From CAVRUZ01 sp963724495 (GTDB lineage Bacteria; Actinomycetota; Actinomycetes; Propionibacteriales; DAIQRJ01), in the NCBI GenBank assembly GCA_963724495.1, contig CAVRUZ010000006.1, positions 372,001 through 436,000 on the forward strand: a stretch of 64,000 bases of DNA. The letters are read 5' to 3'. The notes beneath the pieces were generated by a model. That model made no database searches. It was not told the DNA's origin and saw only the letters and a program-made list of their open reading frames with translations. Below are positions 53,884 to 62,113 of this stretch, one piece after another (within the stretch, counting starts at the first letter, position 1; the number at the start of each line of letters is the position of its first letter). A program made the position numbers and the translations under genes.

Positions 53884-54015
53884 CGCACGTCCCTTCCTGT
53901 CCTGCCCCGGGATCCCGGCACGCACGCCAGCCTACGGTCGGGACCGGGCGCGCAGAATGCCGTACGTCAGTGGTGATTCCCGTATCCATCAGTTCCAGGG
54001 TGATTCACTGACGAG

Positions 54016-55076
54016 ATGCCCAGTGGACCCACCAACTCCATCACCGATGTCGCCGGTATCCGCGTCGGTCACGCGACGCTCGATCGGCCTGGATGGCTCA
54101 CCGGGTGCACGGTGGTCGTCGCGCCCGAACGGTGGCGCCGTAGGCGGCGTGGACGTGCGCGGTGGTGGCCCCGGAACGCGTGAGACCGACCTGCTCGACC
54201 CTGCCAACGTCGTCGACCGGGTCGACGCCGTTCTGCTCGGCGGCGGGTCGGCCTTCGGGTTGAGCGCGGCCGACGGCGTCATGGCGGGTCTGTTCGCCGC
54301 CGGCAGGGGCTGGCCGACGGGAGGTCCGGGTGAGGTCGTGCCCATCGTTCCGGCCGCGATCCTCTTCGATCTCGGTCGAGGTGGCCCCTACGCCCACCAT
54401 CCCGGCCCGGCCGACGGGGCCGCCGCGTATGCCGATGCCACCGCATCAACGTCCGCCCGTGGGGTCGAGTCGGGATGCGTCGGTGCCGGGACCGGCGCGA
54501 AGGCAGGGCCGGTCAAGGGCGGCGTCGGGTCGGCGAGCGCGGTCCTGCCTGACGGCACCACCGTGGCCGCGCTGGTGGCCGTGAACTCGATGGGCTCGCC
54601 GGTCGACGCGACCACCGGCGGGCTCCACGCTGCCCGCGAGGGACTACCGGGCGAGTTCCCAGCCGACCCGAGCCTCGGGGATCTGCGCAGCTTTCTGCGA
54701 GACAGGTCCCGCAGCACCACCGCATCCGCCGGCGGCGGGCCAGGCCACCACGATCGGCGTCATCGCGACCGACGCCACTTTGACCAAGGCCCAGTGCCGG
54801 CGAGCCGCCGTGGTCGGTCACGACGGCCTGGCCCGGGCGATCCGGCCGGTGCACACGCTGTACGACGGCGACACCCTGTTCGTGCTGGCCACCGGCGCCA
54901 GGCCCGCGCCCGACCTGCCGGACCTGGTGATGCTCATGGAGGCAGGTGCCGCCTGCGTTGCCCGGGCGGTGGCGCACGCCGTGCTCGCCGCGTCCGGCGT
55001 CGACCGGACAGCCGACGGCGGGGTGGCGCTGCCGAGCTACCGGGACGTGTTCCCATCCGCTTCGCAGCGGAGCTGA
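54016..55076 (+). CDS. P1/S58-family peptidase (DmpA-like), two +1 frameshifts
   Basis: About 352 residues when restored. N-terminus SITDVAGIRVGHATLDRPGWLTGCTVVVAP is the S58 start; after removing one base near 54126 it continues NGGAVGGVDVRGGGPGTRETDLLDPANVVDRVDAVLLGGGSAFGLSAADGVM, and after one G near 54740, QATTIGVIATDATLTKAQCRRAAVVGHDGLARAIRPVHTLYDGDTLFVLATG. The autoproteolysis site is expected before the nucleophile Thr/Ser in ATTIGVIATDA; here Thr is present. Family members are self-cleaving N-terminal nucleophile aminopeptidases or beta-peptidyl peptidases. The total length fits two extra bases. Confidence 0.85.
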
Positions 55077-55116
55077 TCTATCAGTATTGACGTATATAAG
55101 CCTGAGCTGATCTAAT
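55070..55116 (+). promoter_or_regulatory. direct repeat and possible promoter upstream of the ArsR gene
   Basis: GAGCTGATCTA occurs at 55070-55080 and 55104-55114, 34 bp apart. TTGACG (55087-55092) and TCTAAT (55111-55116), 18 bp apart, could be -35 and -10 elements; the GTG start is 8 bases past the latter, which would give a leaderless transcript. The repeats bracket the promoter, as expected for an ArsR operator. The first repeat covers the peptidase stop codon. Confidence 0.45.
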
Positions 55117-55123
55117 CGGTCAG

Positions 55124-55489
55124 GTGAAGGCATTCGACGTCTTGGGCGACCCGGTACGGCGACGGATCGTGGAAGTGCTCGCCAGAGGAGAAACCGCCGC
55201 CGGCGAGATCACCTCGGTGGTCGTCGACGAGTTCGGCATCACCCAGCCGGCGGTGTCCCGGCACCTGCGGATCCTGCGCGAGAGCGGGTTCGCCACCAAC
55301 CGGCAGTCGGGCACCCGCCGGCTGTACTCACTTGACCCGACCGGCGTCACCGAGGCGCGCCACTGGCTGGACACCATCGAGGCGTTCTGGACCGGTGCCC
55401 TGGATGCGCTGTCCACCGAGTTGGCCCGGCAGAACCGGACGTCCAGAAGCAGTGATCCGGCATCAACCAAAGACATGGAGCGCACATGA
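55124..55489 (+). CDS. ArsR-family transcriptional regulator
   Basis: 121 residues. Winged helix: FDVLGDPVRRRIVEVLARGETAAGEITSVV then FGITQPAVSRHLRILRESGFATNRQSGTRRLYSLDP (recognition helix QPAVSRHLRIL, about 45-55). No metal-binding cysteine pair, so it belongs to the non-metal ArsR group that is usually paired with an SRPBCC/AHSA1 protein, as here: its stop overlaps the SRPBCC ATG (ATGA). The C-terminal helix HWLDTIEAFWTGALDALSTEL is the dimerisation part. Confidence 0.9.
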   Translation: MKAFDVLGDPVRRRIVEVLARGETAAGEITSVVVDEFGITQPAVSRHLRILRESGFATNRQSGTRRLYSLDPTGVTEARHWLDTIEAFWTGALDALSTELARQNRTSRSSDPASTKDMERT

Positions 55490-56524
55490 CCGCGACGGCC
55501 TTCGATCTCGCCCGTACCGTCCGTGAGGTTCGACAGACCGGCGAGACTTTCGGGGTGCTGCTGCGGCGCACGCTTTCCCGCAACGGTCGAGCAGCTGTGG
55601 CGGGCGTGCACCGAGAACGACCCGCTGAGCCGCTGGCTCGGCCGGATCGAGGGAGATACGAGCAGCGGGGAATTCACCCTCGTCATGCCGGTGAGTTCGG
55701 CCGACGACGTGCGCACGCAGATCACCGTGCTGCGCTGCGATCAGCCGAGCCGGCTGGACGTGCGCTGGAGCTTCGATGGAGCCGACAGCGTGGTGGGCGC
55801 CCGGATCGAGCCTGACGGGTCGGGCGCCTGCCTGACGATCGAGCACTTCGCCCTCACCCAGGAGTCCGGGATCGGATGCGGGCCGGGCTGGGACGAGTTC
55901 CTCGCCGACCTCGAGGACATGCTCACCGGCCGCCCCCGACAGCACGACTGCGGCGACCTCGAACGGCAGTGCGAGGCCCTGTGGCAGGGCCTCCCGCGGT
56001 TGGCCGACCACCGCTTCGGCGAGGTCGATCGCGACGGCGGGATCTACACGATCAGGCGCCTCTACCCGGTCGGAGCGGATCGGCTCTGGACGGCGCTCAC
56101 GACCACCGAGGGTCTGTCCGCGTGGTTCGGCAGCGCTTCCGGCCGGCTCGAGCCGCACGGCGAATGGCGCATCGACTTCTCCAACGGCCACGTCCACGGT
56201 CAGGTGGAGAGCTGCGAACCTGGCCGATCGCTTCGCACCACGTTTCGACAGGGCATCGATCCCGAGACCGCCGCCAGTCACCGAGTCGAGGTGAACGTGG
56301 AGTCGGTCGACGGTGGCAGCCGGCTCACGCTCACCCACATCTGCCCCGACGGTTCCGCCGACGGGCTGCTGGAAGGACTCGCGGCCGGCTGGGTCGCCCA
56401 CCTCAACGGTCTCGGATCGGCTCTCGACGGCGTGGCACCCGACGAGCAGGCCTGGCTCGCCGACTTTTCGGCCGCGCGGCTGGTCCATCGCCGCGGCGAG
56501 TCTGGTGCCAGAATCCCCCGATGA
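55486..56524 (+). CDS. two-domain SRPBCC (AHSA1-like) protein, +1 frameshift
   Basis: About 345 residues. Two AHSA1-type START-fold domains in one chain. Domain 1 (about 25-150): VEQLWRACTENDPLSRWLGRIEGDTSSGEF ... EPDGSGACLTIEHFALTQES. Domain 2 (about 185-320): YTIRRLYPVGADRLWTALTTTEGLSAWFGSASGRLEPHGEW ... GGSRLTLTHICPD. One extra T in the TTT near 55572 breaks the frame; removing it joins VLLRRTLPATVEQLW. Such proteins bind hydrophobic ligands in their cavity; the role is unknown. It is translated with the ArsR upstream and overlaps the mannitol-type dehydrogenase start. Confidence 0.85.
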
Positions 56525-58035
56525 CCGACCCCACTCCCCCAGTGCCCCAATCGGGATCAGCGCCGATCCCGCTGTCGAACGCGACCCTGCCCTCGTTGGC
56601 CATCTCGGTGCCGGGCTACGCCCGGACCCACGTCGTCGCCGGCATCGCCCACATCGGGGTCGGCGGGTTCCACCGGGCACATCAGGCCATGTACGTCGAC
56701 CGGCTGCTGACCGACGGCGTACCCGGCAGCCAGCAGTGGGGCATCTGCGGCATCGGAGTGCTGCCCCACGATGCACACATGCGCGATGCGCTCGCAGCCC
56801 AGGACCACCTGTACACGTTGGTGCTCAGGCATCCCGACGGACGGCAGGAGGCGAGGGTGATCGGCTCGATCGTCGACTACCTGCTCGCCCCTGACGACCC
56901 CCGGGCGGTGATCGACCGGCTGTCCGACCCCGCCATCCGCATCGTCTCCCTGACCGTCACCGAGGGTGGCTACAACATCGACAACGACACCGGGGCGTTC
57001 GACATCGACAATCCCGATGTCCGTCACGACGTGGCCGAGCCGGAGATGCCGACCACGGTGTTCGGTCTGGTGGTGGGTGCCCTCGAGCGGCGGCGCGCCG
57101 CCGGCATCCCACCGTTCACGGTGATGTCCTGCGACAACATCCAGAGCAATGGCGACGTCGCCCGGGCAGCCTTCACGGCCTTCGCCGATCTCCGCGACCC
57201 TGAACTCGCAGCGTTCGTCAGTCAGCAGGTGGCCTTCCCCAACAGCATGGTCGACCGCATCACCCCCGCCACCACCGACGCCGACCGCAGCGACATTGGT
57301 CACAGGTTCGGTGTCGCGGACGCCTGGCCGGTGGTCTGCGAGCCGTTCACCCAATGGGTACTGGAAGATCACTTCGGCGACGGGCGTCCGGCCTACGAGC
57401 GGGCGGGTGTCCAGATCGTCGACGATGTCGCCCCGTACGAGCGGATGAAGCTCCGACTGCTCAACGCCGGGCACCAGGGCGTCGCCTACTTCGGCCGCCT
57501 CGCCGGCCACACCTACGTGCACGACGCGATGGCCGACGAGGTGTTCACGCCGTTCCTGCGGGCCTACATGCACCGGGAGGCGGTTCCCACTCTCGGTGAC
57601 ATCCCAGGGGTCGACTTGTCGGCCTACTGCGACGATCTGATCGAGCGCTTCTCCAACCCGCATGTCGCGGATACAACTGCCAGGCTCGCGTTCGACGGCT
57701 CCGAACGGATCCCCAAGTTCCTGCTGCCCGTCGTTCGCGACCGGCTGCGCGCCGGTGGCGACGTCAGTCTGTCGGCTGCGATCGTGGCGAGTTTCGCTCT
57801 CTACTGCGAGGGATCCGACGAGTCTGGCCGTCCCATCACGATCGACGACCAGCGTGCCTCGTCGCTCTCGGCTGCAGCAGCACTGCAGGCGAACGATCCG
57901 CTGGCATTCGTCCGGCAGCGGGAGCTGTTCGGCGATCTGGCCGGCGAGAGCGGCTTCACCACGCCTTACCTCAGTGCGCTGGAATCCCTGCGCAGCAAGG
58001 GATCTCGCGCGACCATGCACGACCTGGTCAGCTAG
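56521..58035 (+). CDS. mannitol/fructuronate-type polyol dehydrogenase (long-chain)
   Basis: 504 residues, the normal length of the long-chain mannitol dehydrogenase family (MtlK/UxuB/YeiQ). N-terminal dinucleotide-binding part IAHIGVGGFHRAHQAMYVDRLL (about 40-62) with GICGIGVLP, family motif SLTVTEGGYNIDNDTG, and the catalytic K-x4-N-x2-H pattern in RMKLRLLNAGHQGVAYFGRL (Lys310, Asn315, His318 or so). It interconverts a polyol and a ketose, or fructuronate and mannonate, with NAD. ATG overlaps the SRPBCC stop. Its stop overlaps the convergent methyltransferase. Confidence 0.92.
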   Translation: MTDPTPPVPQSGSAPIPLSNATLPSLAISVPGYARTHVVAGIAHIGVGGFHRAHQAMYVDRLLTDGVPGSQQWGICGIGVLPHDAHMRDALAAQDHLYTLVLRHPDGRQEARVIGSIVDYLLAPDDPRAVIDRLSDPAIRIVSLTVTEGGYNIDNDTGAFDIDNPDVRHDVAEPEMPTTVFGLVVGALERRRAAGIPPFTVMSCDNIQSNGDVARAAFTAFADLRDPELAAFVSQQVAFPNSMVDRITPATTDADRSDIGHRFGVADAWPVVCEPFTQWVLEDHFGDGRPAYERAGVQIVDDVAPYERMKLRLLNAGHQGVAYFGRLAGHTYVHDAMADEVFTPFLRAYMHREAVPTLGDIPGVDLSAYCDDLIERFSNPHVADTTARLAFDGSERIPKFLLPVVRDRLRAGGDVSLSAAIVASFALYCEGSDESGRPITIDDQRASSLSAAAALQANDPLAFVRQRELFGDLAGESGFTTPYLSALESLRSKGSRATMHDLVS

Positions 58036-59261
58036 ACCGAGTCCTGCTCGAGCAGTACCTGCAGGGCTGGTCTTACCTGCCATTCAGCCACGAGCGCCTC
58101 GTAGGCCTCGCGGTCTTCCCGCCGCGGTGGCGCATCGGTGCGCACCGCGCGGATGAGGGTGTTGCGCGGAGTGTGCGCCGCTTCGACGAACTCGACGACG
58201 ACCACCCGGTAGCCCGAGAGCCGGAGGAGCGCTGCCCGGAACGCGTCGGTGAGTGTGTCCGCCAGTCGTTCGGTGAGGATTCCCGACCGGGTGATGAGCC
58301 GCTGGGGCGGACTGAGGTCGGCAGCGCGAAGCTGGCGTTGCACGTCCTGGTGGCAGCACGGCGCCGCGAGGATCACGCCAGCGCGCCAGCGGATCGCCCG
58401 GGCAAGCGCGTCGTCGGTGGCGGTGTCGCAGGCATGCAGCGCCAGGACCACGTCCGGGGCCGGCTCGAGCACGACATCGTCGATCCGACCCTCGACGAAG
58501 CTCATGGTGTCCGACAGTCCCAGGGAGGTTGCGATCTCGGTGTTGTGCTGCCGTGCCTGGGCTTTCTCGTCGACGCCGGTGATGCGCACACCGATGTCGA
58601 GTTCCCTGATCAGGAAGCGAGTCGCCGCGAACGTGAGGTAGGCGTTGCCGCATCCCAGGTCGGCAACCCGAAGCTCTGGCGGCTCGTCTGGTTCCGCAGC
58701 AGTCCTGGCACTTGGGCCGAGCCGAACGGCATCGTCGACCACCGGTGCCAGCGTGGCCAGGAAGTCCTGCACCTGCGTGAACTTCGACGATCGGGTCGGC
58801 TTGAGCGTGCCGTCGGCGGTGGTGAGACCAAGCGCCTCGAACACCTCGTCGGACGCCTCGAGCAGTCGGTGCTTCTGTCGGTCGTGGGAGTGGTCTGCGG
58901 CGACCGGTGGGCCGCCGGCCTTGCGTGTCAGCAGGGCTTTGCCCTTGCGCGTGAGCTGCAGCTGCACCCGCTCGGTGGCGGTGTCGACGTGCCAGTTCGC
59001 GAACGGGAGCTCCAGCAACTCGCTCACCGCGGTCTCGGCGTCGTCGCCGTGATTGGTGGTCCGCCTGGTGGTGCCGTCGAAGCGCACCACCTGCAGGCGC
59101 CGCCCGGCGGCCAGGTCGACGTAGCGCAGCTCCAACCTGGTGGGGCCGCTTCGGCTGTCACCACGATGCCGGCCGGTCGCGAGTGCGCGCACCAGTGAGC
59201 CGGAATCGAGGATCAGCGAGCCGACCAGCGATCGAGCTTCGTCGGGGTCGACCTCCGCCAT
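58032..59261 (-). CDS. SAM-dependent methyltransferase (Methyltransf_32/METTL25-like)
   Basis: 409 residues. The C-terminal half is a Rossmann methyltransferase: RVADLGCGNAYLTFAATRFLIRE (SAM motif I, about 200-222), ITGVDEKAQARQHNTEIA (motif II), DVVLALHACDTATDDALARAIRW (about 265-288) and ILAAPCCHQDVQRQLRA, whose HxCD and PCCHQ blocks are the marks of the Methyltransf_32 family. The N-terminal 160 residues (RLELRYVDLAAGRRLQVVRFDG...) are a substrate-recognition part. Targets of bacterial members are not established; RNA is possible. It is upstream of a shared region with bS22 on the same strand. Confidence 0.85.
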   Translation of the reverse strand: MAEVDPDEARSLVGSLILDSGSLVRALATGRHRGDSRSGPTRLELRYVDLAAGRRLQVVRFDGTTRRTTNHGDDAETAVSELLELPFANWHVDTATERVQLQLTRKGKALLTRKAGGPPVAADHSHDRQKHRLLEASDEVFEALGLTTADGTLKPTRSSKFTQVQDFLATLAPVVDDAVRLGPSARTAAEPDEPPELRVADLGCGNAYLTFAATRFLIRELDIGVRITGVDEKAQARQHNTEIATSLGLSDTMSFVEGRIDDVVLEPAPDVVLALHACDTATDDALARAIRWRAGVILAAPCCHQDVQRQLRAADLSPPQRLITRSGILTERLADTLTDAFRAALLRLSGYRVVVVEFVEAAHTPRNTLIRAVRTDAPPRREDREAYEALVAEWQVRPALQVLLEQDSV

Positions 59262-59319
59262 GCCGGCTTCACCTCCTCGGGACGCGGCCTGGACCTGTAC
59301 TCACCCGGCTGCAACGGGA

Positions 59320-59344
59320 AACAGCCCCGGAATCCGGGGCTGTT
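59320..59344 (-). terminator. terminator hairpin after bS22
   Basis: A 12-bp perfect inverted repeat (AACAGCCCCGGA, one base, TCCGGGGCTGTT). It lies 45 bp downstream of the bS22 stop on the minus strand and just upstream of the methyltransferase gene, so it should separate the two transcripts. It has no clear T-run. Confidence 0.75.
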
Positions 59345-59388
59345 CACGTGGTCGGCTCGCGAACCTGGTGGTGCGGCTCCGGCGGTGG

Positions 59389-59490
59389 CTACTTGCCGAG
59401 ACGCCGACGTGCCACGCGGGTGCGCTTGAGCAGCTTGCGGTGCTTCTTCTTGGCCATCCGCTTACGCCGCTTCTTGATGACAGAACCCAC
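59389..59490 (-). CDS. bS22-type 33-residue basic protein (AURKAIP1/COX24 domain)
   Basis: 33 codons from GTG 59490 to TAG. The product starts MGSVIKKRRKRMAKKKHRKL and continues LKRTRVARRRLGK; about 60% Lys plus Arg. It matches the actinobacterial small-subunit protein bS22 (also annotated AURKAIP1/COX24 domain-containing protein), first seen in mycobacterial ribosome structures. A GGAAGG ribosome binding site lies 8 bases upstream. It is too small for ordinary gene prediction, and its gene is usually next to the BldC-like gene, as here (78 bp apart, same strand). Confidence 0.92.
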   Translation of the reverse strand: MGSVIKKRRKRMAKKKHRKLLKRTRVARRRLGK

Positions 59491-59568
59491 GCCGTTGCCT
59501 TCCGTTTCGTTGCATTCGATTGAGTCGGCCAGCATGCGCGGCCGACCGCTGAGACTACCTCAGGCCGG

Positions 59569-59790
59569 TCAGATGGCCTGGACGAAGGAGTCCCTGAGGT
59601 AGTCGCGCACGGCGTTCTCGTTCACGCGGTACGAGCGACCGACCCGAACCGCGGGCAGGTCGCCGGCGTGCACGAGGCGGTAGACGGTCATCTTGGAGAC
59701 GCGCATGGCGCGGGCCACCTCGGCGACGGTCATGAGTTTGACCTCGGAAAGCGACAACGGGTCGTCGCTGCGTGAGCCGTCAGCGGCCAT
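59569..59790 (-). CDS. BldC/excisionase-like helix-turn-helix protein
   Basis: 73 residues with a MerR-type (HTH_17) domain: LMTVAEVARAMRVSKMTVYRLVHAGDLPAVRVGRSYRVNENAVRDYLRDS, covering residues 19-70. BldC in Streptomyces is a small DNA-binding regulator of development that binds direct repeats cooperatively; this protein has the same length and layout. ATG at 59790. The pairing with bS22 downstream is conserved in actinobacteria. Regulatory targets here are unknown. Confidence 0.88.
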   Translation of the reverse strand: MAADGSRSDDPLSLSEVKLMTVAEVARAMRVSKMTVYRLVHAGDLPAVRVGRSYRVNENAVRDYLRDSFVQAI

Positions 59791-59929
59791 GGGGCACCAC
59801 AGTTTCTATGGCTGGCGGGGCGGCTTCCCCTCCGCCCCTCAGGTACCAGCAACAGTTGTGAGAGTAGTGGCTGATGGGGCTGGCGGGAAACCCTGCCGGC
59901 CCGAACGGGGCGCATGGCCGGCGCGTCGG

Positions 59930-61120
59930 TCACCAATCGGGGTCCAGCCCGTGGTAAGGGAACACCGCCCGTCGGGTGGCGAGAATGACCTGGTCAACGG
60001 GGTCCGCGGGGTCGAATCCGCGGTCGAACGCGGGTACCGAGTCGACCTGATCTCGGTTTCCGTCGCCCATCGTGCTCGGACCGCGACGCCCGAAGCGGCC
60101 GTCCAGGTAGTCGAGGTAGGGCTCGGGCAGCGATGCCTCGTCGGCCAGGGGATCGCCCGACGCGATGGCCAGCAGATGGGTCCAGGCCCTCGGCACCACG
60201 TCGATGGTGGCGTAGCCGCCGCCGCCCAAGAGCACCCACCGGCCGCCGGTCAACTGGTGCGCGAGGTCGTGCAGGCGGCCGTAGGCGGCGCGCTGGCCGT
60301 CGACCGAGAGACGGAGATGGGTCAGCGGGTCGAGCGCGTGCGCGTCCGCGCCCTGCTGGGTGACGAGCACGGTCGGCGCGAACGCGGTCAGCACCTGGGG
60401 AACCACGGCGTCGAAGGCACGCAGCCAGGCAGCGTCACCGGTCCCGGCGGGAAGCGGCAGGTTCACCGCGAAGCCCCTCGCCTCGACGTCGCCGATGTCG
60501 TCGGAGCGGCCGGTGCCGGGGAACAGGGTCATCGGCGACTCGTGCAGCGAGATCGTCAGCACCCGTGGGTCGTCGGCGAAGATCCGCTCGACGCCGTCGC
60601 CATGGTGGGCATCGACATCGACATATCCGACCCGCTCGAATCCGGCATCGAGCAGTCGGGCGACAGCCAGCGCGGCGTCGTTGTAGATGCAGAATCCCGA
60701 TGCGCGATCCGGCATCGCGTGGTGCAGCCCGCCCATGAGGTTCCCCGCATGCAGCCGGGAACCGTCGGCCACCAGGTCGGCGGCGGTGAGGCTGGCCGCG
60801 GCGATCCGCTTGCTCGCCGCGTGCATCCCGGGAAACGTCGGGTTGTCGGGGTTGTCGAGCCCGTGGCCGTAGTGACCGTGCGGCTTCGCCGAGGCGGCGA
60901 TCAACGCGTCCACGTAACCGCGCGAGTGGACGCGCAGAAGCGCATCGTCCTCGATCGCCTCGGGACCGAGGACCTGGAGCCGATCGAGGACGCCGAACGC
61001 GGCGGACAGGCGCATCGTGAGGTCGACCCGGTGCGGTGCCATCGGATGGTTCTTGCCGAAGTCGTAGTCGAGAAGTTCGTCGGCGTAGACGAGGGCGGCG
61101 GAGCAGCGTGGCTCGGACAC
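59930..61120 (-). CDS. acuC: AcuC-type histone deacetylase-family enzyme
   Basis: 396 residues from GTG 61120. Arginase-deacetylase fold: FGKNHPMAPHRVDLTMRL at the start, MGGLHHAMPDRASGFCIYNDAALA (active-site His pair and metal-ligand region, about residues 130-153), VGYVDVDAHHGDGVERIF (zinc Asp/His, about 163-180), ISLHESPMTLFPGTG, and LLGGGGYATIDVVPRAW near the C-terminus. AcuC-type enzymes deacetylate acetyl-lysine on acetyl-CoA synthetase and related proteins. Zinc ligands and catalytic residues are intact. It is upstream of the BldC-like gene with 139 bp between them. Confidence 0.9.
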   Translation of the reverse strand: MSEPRCSAALVYADELLDYDFGKNHPMAPHRVDLTMRLSAAFGVLDRLQVLGPEAIEDDALLRVHSRGYVDALIAASAKPHGHYGHGLDNPDNPTFPGMHAASKRIAAASLTAADLVADGSRLHAGNLMGGLHHAMPDRASGFCIYNDAALAVARLLDAGFERVGYVDVDAHHGDGVERIFADDPRVLTISLHESPMTLFPGTGRSDDIGDVEARGFAVNLPLPAGTGDAAWLRAFDAVVPQVLTAFAPTVLVTQQGADAHALDPLTHLRLSVDGQRAAYGRLHDLAHQLTGGRWVLLGGGGYATIDVVPRAWTHLLAIASGDPLADEASLPEPYLDYLDGRFGRRGPSTMGDGNRDQVDSVPAFDRGFDPADPVDQVILATRRAVFPYHGLDPDW

Positions 61121-61142
61121 GTCGACACCCTAGAGCCAGCGC

Positions 61143-62054
61143 TCAGGGCTTGATGGCCGCCACCGCCAGCAGACCGGCCCCGACGAGTCCGGCATCACGG
61201 CCGAACCGGCCTGCCACGACGTCCGGTGCCCGCTGCCAGGCGAGTCGGTCCAGCAGCCGGTGGCGCACCGGTCCGGCCAGCAGCTCGCCGGAGCCGCCAA
61301 GTCCGCCGGTGAGCACGATGCGCTCCGAACCCAAGATCGTCAAAGCCAGCAACAGGATCTCGGCCAGATGCTCGACCGCCTCGGCCCACACGCGGGCCGC
61401 GACCGGATCACCTGCCCGCACCAGGTCGGCCACCTGATCGGCGCCGGTGACAGCTCTTCCAGCCACGCGCGCATAGGCCTCGACGATGGCCGAGGCTGAC
61501 GCCAGGCGGCCGAGGCAGCCGTGCTGACCGCATCCGCAGGCGGGTCCACCCGGATCCACGACCACGTGTCCCAGTTGCCCGGCATAGCCGTCGGCACGCA
61601 GCAGGACTCCGCCCGAGACGACGGCCGCGCCGATTCCGGTGCCCAGGCACACGACCATCAGCTCACTGACATCCCGGCCCGATCCCAGTTGCCACTCCGC
61701 CGAACCCGCCGTACGGACGTCGTGGCCGAGGCCGACCGGAAGGCCGACGCGCTGCGCGAGCATCGAGGCGATCGGGGTGTCCGGCCAGTCGATGACCGCG
61801 GCGAACACCGTGCGACCTGTGGCTTCGTCGATCACGCCGGGCACCGCCAGCCCAACGGCCGACACCGGCTCGGGCGACTCCTCCGCCAGCCGTCGCACCA
61901 TCGGCGTGACCACGTCCAGCACGCCGTCCGCGCCGTCGCCACGGGGAGTCGGAGCATCCAGCCTGCGTAGGAGTTCGTCGGGTGCGGCGGTGTCGATCAG
62001 CGCGGCCTTGATCGATGTGCCGCCCACGTCGACGCCCACCACATAGCCGGTCAT
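61143..62054 (-). CDS. ROK-family sugar kinase with altered sugar-site residues
   Basis: 303 residues from ATG 62054. Phosphate motif VVGVDVGGTSIKAALID, ATP motif VVCLGTGIGAAVVSGG, and zinc motif GHVVVDPGGPACGCGQHGC (His163, Cys173, Cys175, Cys180) are all present, and the catalytic Asp112 is kept. But three residues that bind the sugar in glucokinases differ: His111 for Asn in the ND pair, Gln160 for Glu in the AGExGH motif, and Gly182 for Glu in GCxE. So the substrate is probably not glucose, or the protein binds a sugar poorly. No sugar transporter adjoins it. Confidence 0.85.
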   Translation of the reverse strand: MTGYVVGVDVGGTSIKAALIDTAAPDELLRRLDAPTPRGDGADGVLDVVTPMVRRLAEESPEPVSAVGLAVPGVIDEATGRTVFAAVIDWPDTPIASMLAQRVGLPVGLGHDVRTAGSAEWQLGSGRDVSELMVVCLGTGIGAAVVSGGVLLRADGYAGQLGHVVVDPGGPACGCGQHGCLGRLASASAIVEAYARVAGRAVTGADQVADLVRAGDPVAARVWAEAVEHLAEILLLALTILGSERIVLTGGLGGSGELLAGPVRHRLLDRLAWQRAPDVVAGRFGRDAGLVGAGLLAVAAIKP

Positions 62055-62113
62055 GGGCACAGCCTGCCCGGGAGGATGGTCGGCTGTCGGCCCGCCCTGG
62101 TTGGGTTCCGCAC

